Assembly: GCF_004959855.1 (NCBI RefSeq)
Contig: NZ_SPNT01000013.1
Location: forward strand, 1-64,000
Reading direction: 5' to 3'
Origin: Nitratireductor sp. XY-223
GTDB taxonomy: Bacteria > Pseudomonadota > Alphaproteobacteria > Rhizobiales > Rhizobiaceae
DNA: 64,000 nucleotides
The position numbers and the translations under genes are program-made. Below are positions 1 through 8,384 of the stretch, one piece after another. The notes under the pieces are model-generated. The model saw nothing but the letters and a program-made list of their open reading frames with translations, made no database searches and had not been told where the DNA came from. Within the stretch, counting starts at the first letter, position 1. Each line of letters opens with the position of its first letter.

Positions 1-193
1 ACGGTCCGTCGTATCGCGGTCCGGGAGCATGAGGGCTCCCGGGCCGGCTCTGCCCTGGTCCGGCTGGCGCCGGGAGCCTCGCGTTGAACGGCGCCGGTTT
101 CGTCCCGGCGCCGGCCGCGCAGACCGCAATCCCGTTCAATACAGGCGTGCCGGCGGCTTGATTCACACCCGGTTCGGCCCGCCATACGATGCC
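1..193. repeat. Direct repeat copy A (pair with 45232-45441)
   Basis: This stretch is almost identical to 45232-45441. By eye there are three single-base differences plus a 17-base tandem duplication present only in the right copy. Both copies contain a perfect 8-bp hairpin (CCGGGAGC / GCTCCCGG around position 22-42) and a second GC-rich palindromic block around 100-125. The copy touches the window edge, so it may extend further left. A short third copy of the first 18 bases (GTATCGCGGTCCGGGAGC) occurs at 1672-1689, where the hairpin is followed by a T-run. The family therefore includes a terminator-like hairpin. It is not a recognised IS end. Confidence 0.9.
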
Positions 194-1011
194 AGCGGGC
201 TTTCAGCCTTCCAAAATATGCGCGGGGGAAACGCCCTCGCCCATCCGGTCGTTGCGCGCCATTGCCAGGGAAGTCCGTGGAGTTTCCGGCCGACTCGACC
301 AACGAGCGAATGAACCGGGCTGACATCCACGTCGAACGCTCCGATCTGACCTGTGGATGCAACGGCGCTGTGGTTCGTCGATCCCAGATCCATGTAGCGG
401 TACTCCAAACCGAAAATGGCCTGGCCCCGTGCATATTCGACGCCGGCTCCTACCGTGTAACCGTTGTGCCAGGCGCTGTTGCTCCAGGTTCCTGTATTGG
501 GCGCGATATTGTCAACGACGCTCATGTCGATCTGGCTGCCGGCCCAGCCGCCGTTGGCGTAAAGCAGCCAGTTATCGGACGCATAACCAACCCGCGCGAC
601 CGCTGTCACAAGCAGATCGAGGCTCGTCGTAATGTTGTCATCCGCGGCGCCCTGGGTCGATACCGAACGCCCATCGACATCGCCACCCGCGATGGTGACT
701 TCCGGCCCGAGTACGATATTGCCGTTCTGGAAGTTATAGCCGAGCTGGCCGCCGCCCAGAAAACCGTCCATATCGTGGCTGTCCGATTGGCCGACCGCGT
801 AATCGAAGAAGGGCGGACTGCTGTTGGTGTTTGTCCAAATCGTATCACCGTTGAACGCATAGCCCGCATGGCCACCGATATAAAGACCCGTCCAGTCATA
901 CGATCGGATCAGCGCATCGACGGGTTCGACAATTGCGTCCGCGGAGTGAGCCGCCGTGAATGAAAGGGCGCCTGCCAGAATTGTAGGCCCGGCGCTGCGT
1001 CGTCTCCAATT
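163..1011 (-). pseudogene. Omp25/OmpA-like outer-membrane porin remnant
   Basis: Reading right to left, the frame encodes a signal-peptide-like stretch (ILAGALSFTAAHSADA), the typical DWTGLYIGGHAGYAFNGDT start of Omp25/opacity-family beta-barrels, and strands such as EYARGQAIFGLEYRYMDLG. This family is an 8-stranded outer-membrane barrel common in Hyphomicrobiales. Two defects are visible. There is no start codon before the upstream in-frame stop near 1036-1038, where IS21-like sequence abuts. At the C-terminus, after VHSLVGRVG, the frame departs from the expected last strand ending in aromatic-x-Phe and runs about 40 residues into the direct repeat. Both ends appear damaged, so the gene is probably inactive. 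Confidence 0.7.
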
Positions 1012-1448
1012 AGAGCGAGTTGTGACCAGGTTGAATCATTTGACCGCGGCGATTTTGGTCTCTGGCTAGGTGGGTTGCGCGCCGTGGTGCCAACCCACCA
1101 CAAGCGCAAGCCAACGACGCCAGGGGTCAAAATCGCCCGGCCCATTCAACGTTGGTTTTCAACATCATCTTCCTTTTCCAGGGTGGCGGCAAATCGGCCC
1201 ATCGGCGTCGTTGCGCCGCTTGCCCGATGCCCCACATCGCGCTGCGCGACGCGCCTAGCCGAGTGGACCGATTTTCCGCCATCAAATGCTTCAAGCTGGC
1301 CACAACTCGCTCCAATGCCCGGTGTTGCCGGTCTCGACGTTCTCCCGGTGAAGCGTGAGGCGGTCGGGCGGAGCGGTGGCCGCCCTGGCGTCACCGCCGG
1401 CGTCCGGACATTCGCCAAAGGCCAGGTTCGTGGTGACGATGATCAAGG
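1004..1448 (-). mobile_element. Degraded IS21-family (istB) remnant with paired ends
   Basis: On the minus strand 1309-1448 translates to [12 protein letters not shown] followed by diverged sequence ending VETGN...HWSEL, which matches the C-terminus of the IstB ATPase of IS21 elements. The 50 bases after it (1268-1320) recur in inverted orientation at 1004-1060, sharing blocks such as TCAAATG, TTCAA and CACAACTCGCTC. This leaves a ~315-bp inverted-repeat structure. It looks like two IS21 right ends facing each other after deletion. No istA is present and the Trp of the conserved GEW is lost. Confidence 0.6.
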
Positions 1449-1982
1449 TGCGCTAGCAGGGCCTGCTGATGCTGAACGCGGTATAATATGCGGCGCTGCG
1501 CTTCACCTGTCCGTCAGTCTGATTGAAACGATAGTTCTCATTGTTTGTGGCGCGTGCCATGATGCGGTGGCGTTACGCGGATCGAAAGCAGTTCCACTTG
1601 TTGTAGGGTCTTGCCCTATTGTGAAAGTAACCACATAGCCTGTGTGTACTTCTTCAGATGCATGATCCGTTGTATCGCGGTCCGGGAGCCTTGTGCTCCT
1701 GGATCTCTTTTTTGGTGTTTCGGCTGGCCGGTTTACCCCGCACTTGTCCGCAGCTTGGCATTGTGTATGGATTGTCGTTCGGCACCCTTTTGCCCTTCCT
1801 GATGCCTTTTGTAAACACTATCGGCACAAATCCCGTGCAAGTCCACAGTTGAAGGAACAAACAAAACCGCGCCCGCCCTTGAAAATAAACACGATCACAT
1901 CCAATCGAATCTACGGGTTCAGGAAAACCGACAGGTAAAACCGATCAGATCGACGAGAGAACATCCCCTGCCCCGCGGGGTT
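1449..1982. other. Gene-free stretch with a hairpin, no recognised gene
   Basis: No frame here gives a recognisable protein. The only structure seen is the terminator-like hairpin at 1682-1713, which carries the third partial copy of the direct-repeat start. The rest is presumably decayed mobile-element sequence. Confidence 0.5.
1682..1713 (+). terminator. Rho-independent terminator-like hairpin
   Basis: CCGGGAGC and GCTCCTGG pair as an 8-bp stem (one G-U) around a short loop, followed by ATCTC and six Ts. The left arm and the bases before it match the start of the long direct repeats. No intact gene lies directly upstream on the plus strand. Confidence 0.6.
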
Positions 1983-2396
1983 TCAGGCGTCCGTTTCAAA
2001 CGGGTTTTCCAGCGCCACCCCTATCGGCGCGAAATCATCCACGTTGCGGGTGACCACCGTCGCCCCATGGTGCAGCGCCGTCGCGGCGATCATCAGATCC
2101 GCCCCTGTGTGGCCAATCTCGGCGCTCAGACGTCCCCAGATCCGCGCGTCTTTCGCACCAAACTCCAGAATCCGGTCACCAAAGACCAGAATGGTGTGAT
2201 CGAGCCAGAGCTGCAAATCGCGCGTAAATCCGGGATCGCGCCGTTTTTGCTGTTGGATGCCCCGTTCGATCTCGCCCAGAGTGATCGCGCTCAGAAAGAG
2301 CGAGGTCTCCGGCTTGCCCTGAAGCCAGGCAGCGACCTGCGGCGCCCGCTCTGGTCGACGCGTGGCCGAAAGCACGTTGGTGTCGATTACATACAT
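1983..2396 (-). CDS. vapC: PIN-domain toxin, VapC/FitB type
   Basis: This 137-residue protein has the PIN-domain fold signature: MYVIDTNV with Asp5, LGEIERG with Glu42, GADLMIAATAL with Asp100, and TRNVDDF near 116-122. These are the four acidic metal-binding positions of VapC-type ribonucleases, which cleave tRNA or rRNA when freed from antitoxin. The length is normal for the family. Its start codon directly follows the antitoxin stop (2397), so the two genes form one unit with antitoxin first. Overall it resembles FitB-like PIN toxins. The active residues are intact, so the pair is probably functional. Confidence 0.9.
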   Translation of the reverse strand: MYVIDTNVLSATRRPERAPQVAAWLQGKPETSLFLSAITLGEIERGIQQQKRRDPGFTRDLQLWLDHTILVFGDRILEFGAKDARIWGRLSAEIGHTGADLMIAATALHHGATVVTRNVDDFAPIGVALENPFETDA

Positions 2397-2642
2397 TCAG
2401 AAGTCCGCGTCACGCGGTTTGACCAGCGCGCGCTCCACCTTTAGTCCGGGAAAGGCCAACAGGTGTTCGGCAAAGCTCTCTCTGGTCTCAACCGCGCTCT
2501 GCACAAGTTGTTGGTAATCGGCGGCGCTGAGCACCACAACCGCCGGCTTGCCGCGGCGGCTGACCTCTTGTGGTGTGCCGGCCAATGCCGCATCCACCAC
2601 GGCAGAGAACTTGTTCTTGGCATCCTGAAGCGTCCAGACCAT
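2397..2642 (-). CDS. Phd/YefM-family antitoxin of the VapC toxin
   Basis: The protein (81 residues from the chosen start) begins MVWTLQDAKNKFSAVVDAAL and continues EVSRRGKPAVVVLS, the typical Phd/YefM N-terminal DNA-binding and dimerisation domain. The C-terminal half (FPGLKVERALVKPRDADF) would be the toxin-binding tail. An in-frame ATG lies five codons upstream, but AGGAG sits six bases before the ATG at 2642, which decides the start. It lies upstream of, and abuts, the PIN toxin. The palindrome at 2662-2677 lies in its promoter region and is the likely autoregulatory operator. Confidence 0.88.
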   Translation of the reverse strand: MVWTLQDAKNKFSAVVDAALAGTPQEVSRRGKPAVVVLSAADYQQLVQSAVETRESFAEHLLAFPGLKVERALVKPRDADF

Positions 2643-2661
2643 ATCTGACTCCTGCATTCAT

Positions 2662-2677
2662 CTAGCTATATAACTAG
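2662..2677. promoter_or_regulatory. Palindromic operator upstream of the Phd/VapC pair
   Basis: CTAGCTATATAACTAG is a near-perfect 16-bp palindrome 20 bases upstream of the antitoxin start, in the place where Phd/YefM dimers normally bind to repress their own operon. The assignment rests on position and symmetry only. Confidence 0.55.
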
Positions 2678-2765
2678 CCAGCTACGGGAGTTCAAGTGAT
2701 GGCGGCCCCCTCACCCCCTGCCCCGCCGTCCCTGGACGTCGAGGATCGGGAGGAACTGGGTGATG

Positions 2766-2945
2766 GCGCGTTTATTTGGCGCGCAGGTATTGCCAGACGT
2801 TTCCCATTGGGTGAGTTCCGGTGCATGGGGCGGCAGCTTAAGGGGCGTGATGTTATCCGGTAGCCTCAGGGTTTTTGCGCCATGCCATCACGCCCCGTCC
2901 ACGATCAACAGGGCATGCGCACCTGTGGTCACGGTCCTGTCGGTC
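2766..2945 (-). mobile_element. IS630-family transposase remnant
   Basis: The minus strand reads HALLIVDGA, a stop, WHG, KTLRLPDNITPLKLPPHAPEL, then a frameshifted version of the usual continuation (ENVW..YLRANKLAI). These are the second and third catalytic segments of IS630-type DDE transposases. The fragment is interrupted by a stop and at least one frameshift, and the rest of the element is missing. It abuts and probably truncated the RTX gene that starts just to the right. Confidence 0.75.
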
Positions 2946-3460
2946 TCGGTACCTGTCGGCTTCAGGGACCGCATGGTGTTCACCCTGGGAGCGGCGACAA
3001 GATGTGGGGCTATGGCGGCGACGACACCATGAACGGCGGCAAGGGCAACGACACGATGCGCGGCGGCAGGGGTGACGACACCATGGACGGCTCGTGGGGC
3101 AACGACACGCTGCGCGGCGGAAGGGGCGAAGACAGGCTGATCGGCGGTCGCGGCGACGACACGCTGACTGGCGGTGCTTGGGATGCGGATACCTTCGTGT
3201 TCGGCGGCAACAGCAATGGCCACGACACGATCACGGACTTCGGGTCTATGAACATTTACGACATAAATAATGGGAACATTATCGAGACCGATCGCGACAA
3301 GATCGAGATCAGGGGCGGCACGACGTTCTCCGATTTGACCATCACGAACAACGCGGAGGGCGATGCGGTGATCACCGGCTACGCGGATGACAGCAGCATC
3401 ACGCTGGAGGACGTGTCCGCGTCGGAACTGACCGAATCCGACTTCATCTTCGTTGCCTGA
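2882..3460 (+). CDS. RTX (hemolysin-type calcium-binding repeat) protein, 5' end displaced
   Basis: From about residue 38 the protein is a run of nonapeptide RTX repeats (GGDDTMNGG, GNDTMRGG, GDDTLTGG and similar), each binding Ca2+ and stacking into a parallel beta-roll outside the cell. The rest is a C-terminal domain: DTFVFGGNSNGHDTITDFG, then a block ending SASELTESDFIFVA. That domain and tail are shared by the other RTX genes in this window and probably include the type I secretion signal. The first ~37 residues are not RTX-like and overlap the opposite-strand IS630 remnant, so the true N-terminus was probably lost. ATG at 3002 is an alternative start. No type I secretion genes occur nearby. 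Confidence 0.75.
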   Translation: MPSRPVHDQQGMRTCGHGPVGLGTCRLQGPHGVHPGSGDKMWGYGGDDTMNGGKGNDTMRGGRGDDTMDGSWGNDTLRGGRGEDRLIGGRGDDTLTGGAWDADTFVFGGNSNGHDTITDFGSMNIYDINNGNIIETDRDKIEIRGGTTFSDLTITNNAEGDAVITGYADDSSITLEDVSASELTESDFIFVA

Positions 3461-3495
3461 GAGGGCGATTCAGGCTCGGGAAAAGTCGATTCCGG

Positions 3496-3509
3496 GGGCA
3501 CGCGTGCCC
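3496..3509. other. Perfect palindrome after the RTX gene
   Basis: GGGCACGCGTGCCC is a perfect 14-bp palindrome 36 bases after the RTX stop. It could form a transcript hairpin between the convergent RTX and TRAP genes, but no strong T-run follows, so it is only a weak terminator candidate. Confidence 0.4.
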
Positions 3510-3637
3510 GGCCTTTGCTCAGCCTCTATCAAAGGAAGCGGTCAAGCCCCTGTCTTATAACTGCGTTGTTCGAGATCCGTCCGGGCATGCGCAAGAACGA
3601 CCCGAACTGTTACACCTGTTGCCCGAACGCGGTACAA

Positions 3638-4972
3638 TCAGTTTCTCATTGTAGCCGGCAGGTACAATGACAATTGGGGCAGTGCGACGACAATGATCAG
3701 GCAGATCAGCATTGCCAGCCAGAATGGCATGATACCCTGATAGATTTCATTCAGGGGAATATCCGAAACGCCTTTGACGACAAACACGTTCATGCCCACC
3801 GGCGGGCTGATCAGCGCCATTTCCAGAATGATCACCATGACCACGCCGAACCAGATTTTCAGATCCGAACCGCCCGTGATGCCCAGCGTCTCGCCGAGCC
3901 CGGATTGCTCGATGATCGGCAACACGATCGGCAGCACCAGAACCATCATGGCAAAGCCGTCGAGAAAGGTGCCGAGCAATATGAAGACGGCCAGTACCAG
4001 GAAAAGCAGAAGCAGAGGGTTGAGCTGCATCGCCTCCAAATGCCCCGCCAGGGCCGATGGCACTTGCGTCAATGCCAGAAAGGGAGAAAAGACGCTGGCG
4101 CCGATGATGATGAAATAGATCATCACCGTGGTGGAAACCGTCTTGAGCAACGCTTCGCGAAACCCGGCCAGCGTAAACCCTTTGCGCGGCAGGGCGAACA
4201 GGAATGCCAGCACCGCGCCGACGGCCGCGGCTTCCACCGGCGTGAAGATGCCCGCATAGATGCCGCCGATGGCAATGATAATGATGGCCAGAATTGCAGT
4301 GCTCCTGGCCAGGAACCGCAGGCGTTCGGCCAGATTGAACCGTTGACCGGCCGGACCGATTTGCGGGCGAAGCATGGTCAGCAACCAGATCGCCAGCATG
4401 AAACAGGCCGACAGCAGCAAACCCGGCACGACGCCGGCAAGAAACAGCCGGCCGACCGATTCCTCCGTCAGGATCGCATAGATGATGAAGCCGGTGGACG
4501 GGGGAATGAGAATGCCCAAGGTACCGCCTGCGGCGACGGAACCGGCAGCAAACCTCGAATCGTAGCCGAAGCGCCTCATCTCCGGCAGCGCGACCCGCCC
4601 AAGGGTCAGGGCCGAGGCGACGGAGGAGCCGGACAGCGCCGCAAACCCGGTGCATCCGAGGATTGTCGCGTGGGCAAGCCCGCCGCGAAAATGGCCGATC
4701 CAGGCATAGGCGGTATTGTACAGATCGCGGCTCATGCCGGAGGCTCCGGCAATGTTTCCCATCAGAACGAACAGCGGAATCACGGTCAGTTCGACATAGG
4801 TCAGTGTGCCCCATGTTTCGGTAAACAGCGTTGAAAAGGCCGCCGGCCAGGAATTCAGCAGCCCGATACCGATGACCCCGGCAATCATCATTGCGAAGGC
4901 GACCGGCATCCGCAGCGCCATGAGCGCAAGCAGAATCGCCAGGCCGAGAAATCCGGTCAAAGCGGGGCTCAT
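3638..4972 (-). CDS. dctM: TRAP transporter large permease, DctM family
   Basis: This 444-residue, very hydrophobic protein of 11-12 predicted membrane spans is the DctM subunit that moves a carboxylate substrate with Na+ across the inner membrane. Family landmarks are the start FLGLAILLALMALRMPVAFAM, the GCTGFAALSGSSVASALTLG segment, GGTLGILIPPS, and the C-terminal ISPPVGMNVFVVKG. Its start overlaps the end of the DctQ gene by ATGA (4969-4972), showing translational coupling. Gene order on the minus strand is dctP, dctQ, dctM. The substrate cannot be read from sequence. The divergent IclR and catabolic genes suggest that the operons share a substrate. Confidence 0.93.
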   Translation of the reverse strand: MSPALTGFLGLAILLALMALRMPVAFAMMIAGVIGIGLLNSWPAAFSTLFTETWGTLTYVELTVIPLFVLMGNIAGASGMSRDLYNTAYAWIGHFRGGLAHATILGCTGFAALSGSSVASALTLGRVALPEMRRFGYDSRFAAGSVAAGGTLGILIPPSTGFIIYAILTEESVGRLFLAGVVPGLLLSACFMLAIWLLTMLRPQIGPAGQRFNLAERLRFLARSTAILAIIIIAIGGIYAGIFTPVEAAAVGAVLAFLFALPRKGFTLAGFREALLKTVSTTVMIYFIIIGASVFSPFLALTQVPSALAGHLEAMQLNPLLLLFLVLAVFILLGTFLDGFAMMVLVLPIVLPIIEQSGLGETLGITGGSDLKIWFGVVMVIILEMALISPPVGMNVFVVKGVSDIPLNEIYQGIMPFWLAMLICLIIVVALPQLSLYLPATMRN

Positions 4973-5460
4973 TTCGACCCGCCCTTATCGTCTGAGGGCG
5001 AGGGATCAAGGAAGTATTCAAGGACAATCAACACGGCATGCAGCGCCGCCATTGCCATAATCGCCAGAATGAACGGCCGATGGGCGATGGCGATCATGTT
5101 GGTCGCCTCGTTGAACAGCGCGGCATCTTCGGCTGCCAGCCAGGCGCGCCACGCGATCAGGCAAAATACGCCCGCGACTGAAATTCTCATCAGCAATTCC
5201 CGGGCGCGCTCCAACGCAGGGAACGCCAATCCGGAGTAGAGATCCACGCTGATATGTCCGCCGATACGCCAGGTGTAGGGAGCGGCGAGCAGCACCGAAA
5301 GCACCATACCCATTTCAACGATATCCTGCCGGCCGCGAAGCGGATCGGAAAGAAAATAGCGCAGGATAACGTCCGTGAATGTAAGAACGACGAGCCCGGC
5401 CAAGACCAGCCCCGCCGCGATCGCCATCAACGCGGCCAATCTGTCCATCTGCCGCATCAT
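4969..5460 (-). CDS. dctQ: TRAP transporter small permease, DctQ family
   Basis: The 163-residue protein has four hydrophobic segments and the DctQ hallmarks: an N-terminal span followed by FTDVILRYFLSDP, then GRQDIVEMGMVLSVLLAAPYTWRIGGHISVD. DctQ joins DctM in the inner membrane and is needed for a working TRAP complex. It lies between dctP and dctM, with a four-base overlap into dctM. Several Met codons lie close together at the start (MMRQMDR), so the exact start may be a few residues later. Length and topology are normal. Confidence 0.9.
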   Translation of the reverse strand: MMRQMDRLAALMAIAAGLVLAGLVVLTFTDVILRYFLSDPLRGRQDIVEMGMVLSVLLAAPYTWRIGGHISVDLYSGLAFPALERARELLMRISVAGVFCLIAWRAWLAAEDAALFNEATNMIAIAHRPFILAIMAMAALHAVLIVLEYFLDPSPSDDKGGSK

Positions 5461-5484
5461 TGGTCGATCCTCGGTGATGTGCCG

Positions 5485-6495
5485 TTACTGCTTCATGGCC
5501 GCGACCACTTCAAAGGCCGGCAGGCCGTCGCCATCGAGCTTCTTGAGCAGGCCATCGACGGCTTCGGCCGCCTTTGCGTCAAAGGCCGCGCGCGCCTCAC
5601 CCGACAGGACGATGGTTTCGTTGCCGTCAATTTCGGCGAATTTGCCAAGCGCAATCTGACCGAATTTGGCCAGTCCCGCCGCGGAACGCTGCGAGATATC
5701 AAGGCCTGTCAGGTTGTCGAGCGCCTTGCGTTCGTCGTCGGAAAGCTCGTTATAGGCTTCCTCGTTGGCGACGAGGAAAATGGTCGTCGGCATTTCCGGG
5801 AGATTTGTGGTCACGTATTTCGTCGTCTCGATCAGTTTGAAGATCAGAAGCGAATCCGAACCCATCAGCGCACCATCCACGACTCCGGTATTCATTGCGG
5901 TGTAAACCTTATTGGCGGGCATGGGGACAGGGGTCGCGCCGTAGGCTTCAATTACCGCAGCCGCGGAAGAGGACGACACCCGGATCTTCAGACCGGCGAG
6001 ATCTGCGAGGCTGCGGACCGGCTTGTCCCGCATCATAAGCACCGCCGGCGGCGTCACGAACAGGGCAAGCGGCACGGTTTTCTTGAATTCATCCCGCAGA
6101 TGCTCGTCCATGACTTTCCACAATTTCGCGGTGGCGTCCTCGTGCCCGGCCGTCACACCCGGAAGTTCGATCAACAGCGTCTTCGGAAATACCGAAGACG
6201 TATAGCCCGGCAGGCCGTAGGAGATTTCCGCAATCCTGCTGACGGCCCGCTTGTACTGTTCAACCGGCCCCTTTCCGAGCTCGCCCGAGGGATAGATGTC
6301 GATCTTGACCGACCCGTCGGTCGCCGCTTCCAGATCGTTCGCCAGTTTCACGAAGATCGGCTCATGCAAAATGTATATGGGCGGAACGAAACTCGCCAGC
6401 TTCAATGTCCTTTCCGCCGCAATGCCCATGGCAGGTGTGGTGACCGCAAACAGCGCCGCAGCTCCGGCAACAAGGGTTCTACGCAAAATGTGCAT
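5485..6495 (-). CDS. dctP: TRAP transporter periplasmic substrate-binding protein, DctP family
   Basis: From the ATG at 6495 the protein has 336 residues. It begins with a Sec signal peptide (MHILRRTLVAGAAALFAVTTP, cleavage after the Ala run) and continues with DctP motifs such as VRSLADLAGLKIRV, VDGALMGSD and KYVTTNLPEMPTTIF. The conserved Arg in the GLKIRV region is the usual carboxylate anchor of DctP proteins, so an organic-acid ligand is likely. A more upstream in-frame start exists, but GGAGG sits nine bases before the chosen ATG. It is the first gene of the TRAP operon, divergent from the IclR gene. Confidence 0.92.
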   Translation of the reverse strand: MHILRRTLVAGAAALFAVTTPAMGIAAERTLKLASFVPPIYILHEPIFVKLANDLEAATDGSVKIDIYPSGELGKGPVEQYKRAVSRIAEISYGLPGYTSSVFPKTLLIELPGVTAGHEDATAKLWKVMDEHLRDEFKKTVPLALFVTPPAVLMMRDKPVRSLADLAGLKIRVSSSSAAAVIEAYGATPVPMPANKVYTAMNTGVVDGALMGSDSLLIFKLIETTKYVTTNLPEMPTTIFLVANEEAYNELSDDERKALDNLTGLDISQRSAAGLAKFGQIALGKFAEIDGNETIVLSGEARAAFDAKAAEAVDGLLKKLDGDGLPAFEVVAAMKQ

Positions 6496-6576
6496 GAATT
6501 GGATCCTCCAGATGGCGCCCTTTTGGTGAGCCAAAAACTATTCCATATTCTGGGACTATGCAATATATATTGGGAT
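6496..6576. promoter_or_regulatory. Divergent promoter region between dctP and the IclR gene
   Basis: The 81-bp gap holds an AT-rich core (TTCCATATTCTGGGACTATG, then CAATATATATTGGGATATG) with short inverted elements such as CATA...TATG and ATAT...ATAT. It must carry promoters for both operons and is the expected IclR binding site. No single clear consensus was recognised. Confidence 0.45.
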
Positions 6577-7401
6577 ATGAGTGATCGATCGACTGAAATC
6601 CCGCAGACGGCCGGCGTCGGGCTTGTCCAGAAAACACTGCAGGTCCTCGATCTGTTTCAGCTCGACAGGCCGAACTGGTCGCAAAGCGAGCTGATGCAGG
6701 CGACCGGCATGCCAAGATCAACCATCAATCGGCTGGTCCGCTACCTTACCGATCGCGGATATCTTGCACTTCCGGAGGGCAGGAACAGGTATACCCTGGG
6801 ACCGGCGGCCATCGATCTCGGAAGGCGTGCCTCGGCATTGTTCGATTTTCGCGAAATCTGCCAGCCGGCACTGGAACAGCTGGCGCGCCAAACCAAGGAG
6901 ACCGTGCTGCTGACGTCTGTCGTGAGCGCCGGCAATGCGGTGCGGTGCGTCGATCAGATCGAAAGCACGCGCGAGGGTCTGCGTGTGTTCGAGCAGATCG
7001 GAGCCGTGTTTCCGCTGCATGCCGGCGCGGCGCCGAAAGCGGTTCTGGCGTTTTTGCCGGAAGAAGACCGCAAACGCTATCTGTCACGTCCCATGTCGGC
7101 GATCACCGGCGCAACCATCATCGATCCGGATCTTCTCGAGCGCGATCTGCGCAGCACGCGAAACCGGGGGTATTCGGTCTCCCGCGAGGAAACCTATGAA
7201 GGTGTCGCCGGTGTCGGGGCGCCGTTTTTCTGGAGCGATGGCCGGCCGGCCGGCAGCATGGCCGTGGCAATGCCCATTCAGCGGGCATCGGGCGAGGCCA
7301 TCGCGTGGTGCGGAGATCTGTTGCAGCAGGTCTGCAGCAAGGTCGACGAACTGCACTCCACCCAGTGGCGCGGGCCGGAACGGAAAGCGGCGTCAAGATG
7401 A
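6577..7401 (+). CDS. IclR-family transcriptional regulator
   Basis: The 274-residue protein has an N-terminal winged helix-turn-helix (residues ~10-75: VQKTLQVLDLFQLD, WSQSELMQATGMPRSTINRLVRYL) and a C-terminal IclR effector domain (residues ~90-265, including GAAPKAVLAFLPEE and GYSVSREETYEGVAGVGAPFF). IclR proteins bind small organic acids and control nearby catabolic genes. The frame stays open far upstream, but the ATG at 6577 gives a normal length and begins after the divergent promoter. Its stop overlaps the next start (ATGA at 7398). It probably controls both the TRAP operon and the operon it leads. Confidence 0.92.
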   Translation: MSDRSTEIPQTAGVGLVQKTLQVLDLFQLDRPNWSQSELMQATGMPRSTINRLVRYLTDRGYLALPEGRNRYTLGPAAIDLGRRASALFDFREICQPALEQLARQTKETVLLTSVVSAGNAVRCVDQIESTREGLRVFEQIGAVFPLHAGAAPKAVLAFLPEEDRKRYLSRPMSAITGATIIDPDLLERDLRSTRNRGYSVSREETYEGVAGVGAPFFWSDGRPAGSMAVAMPIQRASGEAIAWCGDLLQQVCSKVDELHSTQWRGPERKAASR

Positions 7402-8384
7402 AGGCATGGATGTCCGGAAAAACGCCCGGTGTCGACGCTCTCGAGATGGCCGAGACAGGCAACCCGGAACCGGGTGACGGTGAACTTCTGGTCCGGGTCT
7501 GTCACGCCGCGCTCAACTTTTCCGATCTTCTGATGATCGATGAAAGGTACCAGGTACGTCCGCCACGGCCGTTCATTCCAGGCCAGGAAATCGCCGGGAT
7601 TGTCGAGGAAGCCCCGTCCGGCGTTCCGTTTTCGGCGGGCGACCGGATCGCTAGCAAGGTGCTTTGGGGCGGCTTTGCGGATTATGTCTGCGCGCGCGCG
7701 GACATGGCGATCAAGGTTCCTGCCGGATTCAGCCTTTCGCATGCCGTGGCGCTGCCGGTCTCCTATGTGACCGCCCTTGTGGCGCTCGATCACTGCGCGC
7801 GGGTCAGGCCGGGCGATACGGTCCTGGTTCACGCCGCCGCTGGAGGGATCGGCCTGGCGGCCGTTGAAGTCGCGGCCGCGCGGGGCGCAAATGTCATCGC
7901 CACGGCGAGCGCGCCGGACCGGCTGGCGGTCGCGCAAGCGCATGGCGCCAGCCATTGCATAAATTATACGCAAGAAGGCTGGTACCGGCAGGTCAGGGAC
8001 CTGACGGAGGGCGTCGGCGCCAATATCATAGTCGACCCTGTCGGAGGGCGCGTCGGCGAGGACAGCTTGCGCTGCATCGCGGTGGACGGATGCCTGCTGG
8101 TGGTGGGCTTCTCTTCAGGGACCATGCCGCAACTGGCGGCCAATCGCCTGCTTCTGAAACGGGCCTCGGCAAAGGGCGTTTACTGGAACCACGATACCGA
8201 TGCGGATCTGTTGAAACAGGTTTATGCGGATCTCTTCGATCTTGTTTCATCCGGGAAGATCGATCCGGTGGTCGACACCGACCGCCAATTTGACGAACTG
8301 CCTGCGGCGCTTGGCGACCTCGCGAGCCGCAAGGTCACGGGCAAGATGGCGCTTCGCATCAGCGACGAGGGAGAAAGCCGATGA
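7398..8384 (+). CDS. Zinc-independent quinone oxidoreductase-like dehydrogenase (MDR superfamily)
   Basis: This 328-residue protein has the GroES-like N-terminal domain (HAALNFSDLLMIDERYQV, PFIPGQEIAGIVEE) and a Rossmann domain with VLVHAAAGGIGLAAVEVA near residues 140-160. It lacks the structural-zinc cysteines of zinc alcohol dehydrogenases and fits the NADPH:quinone oxidoreductase (QOR)/enoyl reductase branch. It probably reduces a conjugated double bond or quinone-like intermediate with NAD(P)H. It overlaps both neighbours by ATGA (7398 and 8381), so it is co-translated with the IclR regulator and the CoA-transferase. The true substrate is not visible. Confidence 0.85.
   Translation: MKAWMSGKTPGVDALEMAETGNPEPGDGELLVRVCHAALNFSDLLMIDERYQVRPPRPFIPGQEIAGIVEEAPSGVPFSAGDRIASKVLWGGFADYVCARADMAIKVPAGFSLSHAVALPVSYVTALVALDHCARVRPGDTVLVHAAAGGIGLAAVEVAAARGANVIATASAPDRLAVAQAHGASHCINYTQEGWYRQVRDLTEGVGANIIVDPVGGRVGEDSLRCIAVDGCLLVVGFSSGTMPQLAANRLLLKRASAKGVYWNHDTDADLLKQVYADLFDLVSSGKIDPVVDTDRQFDELPAALGDLASRKVTGKMALRISDEGESR

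Noticed and set aside
3674-4834. Long plus-strand open frame opposite dctM
   Set aside because: Its composition (Gln/Asp/Arg/His-rich, no motifs) is the mirror of a hydrophobic permease gene; the minus-strand DctM has full family motifs.
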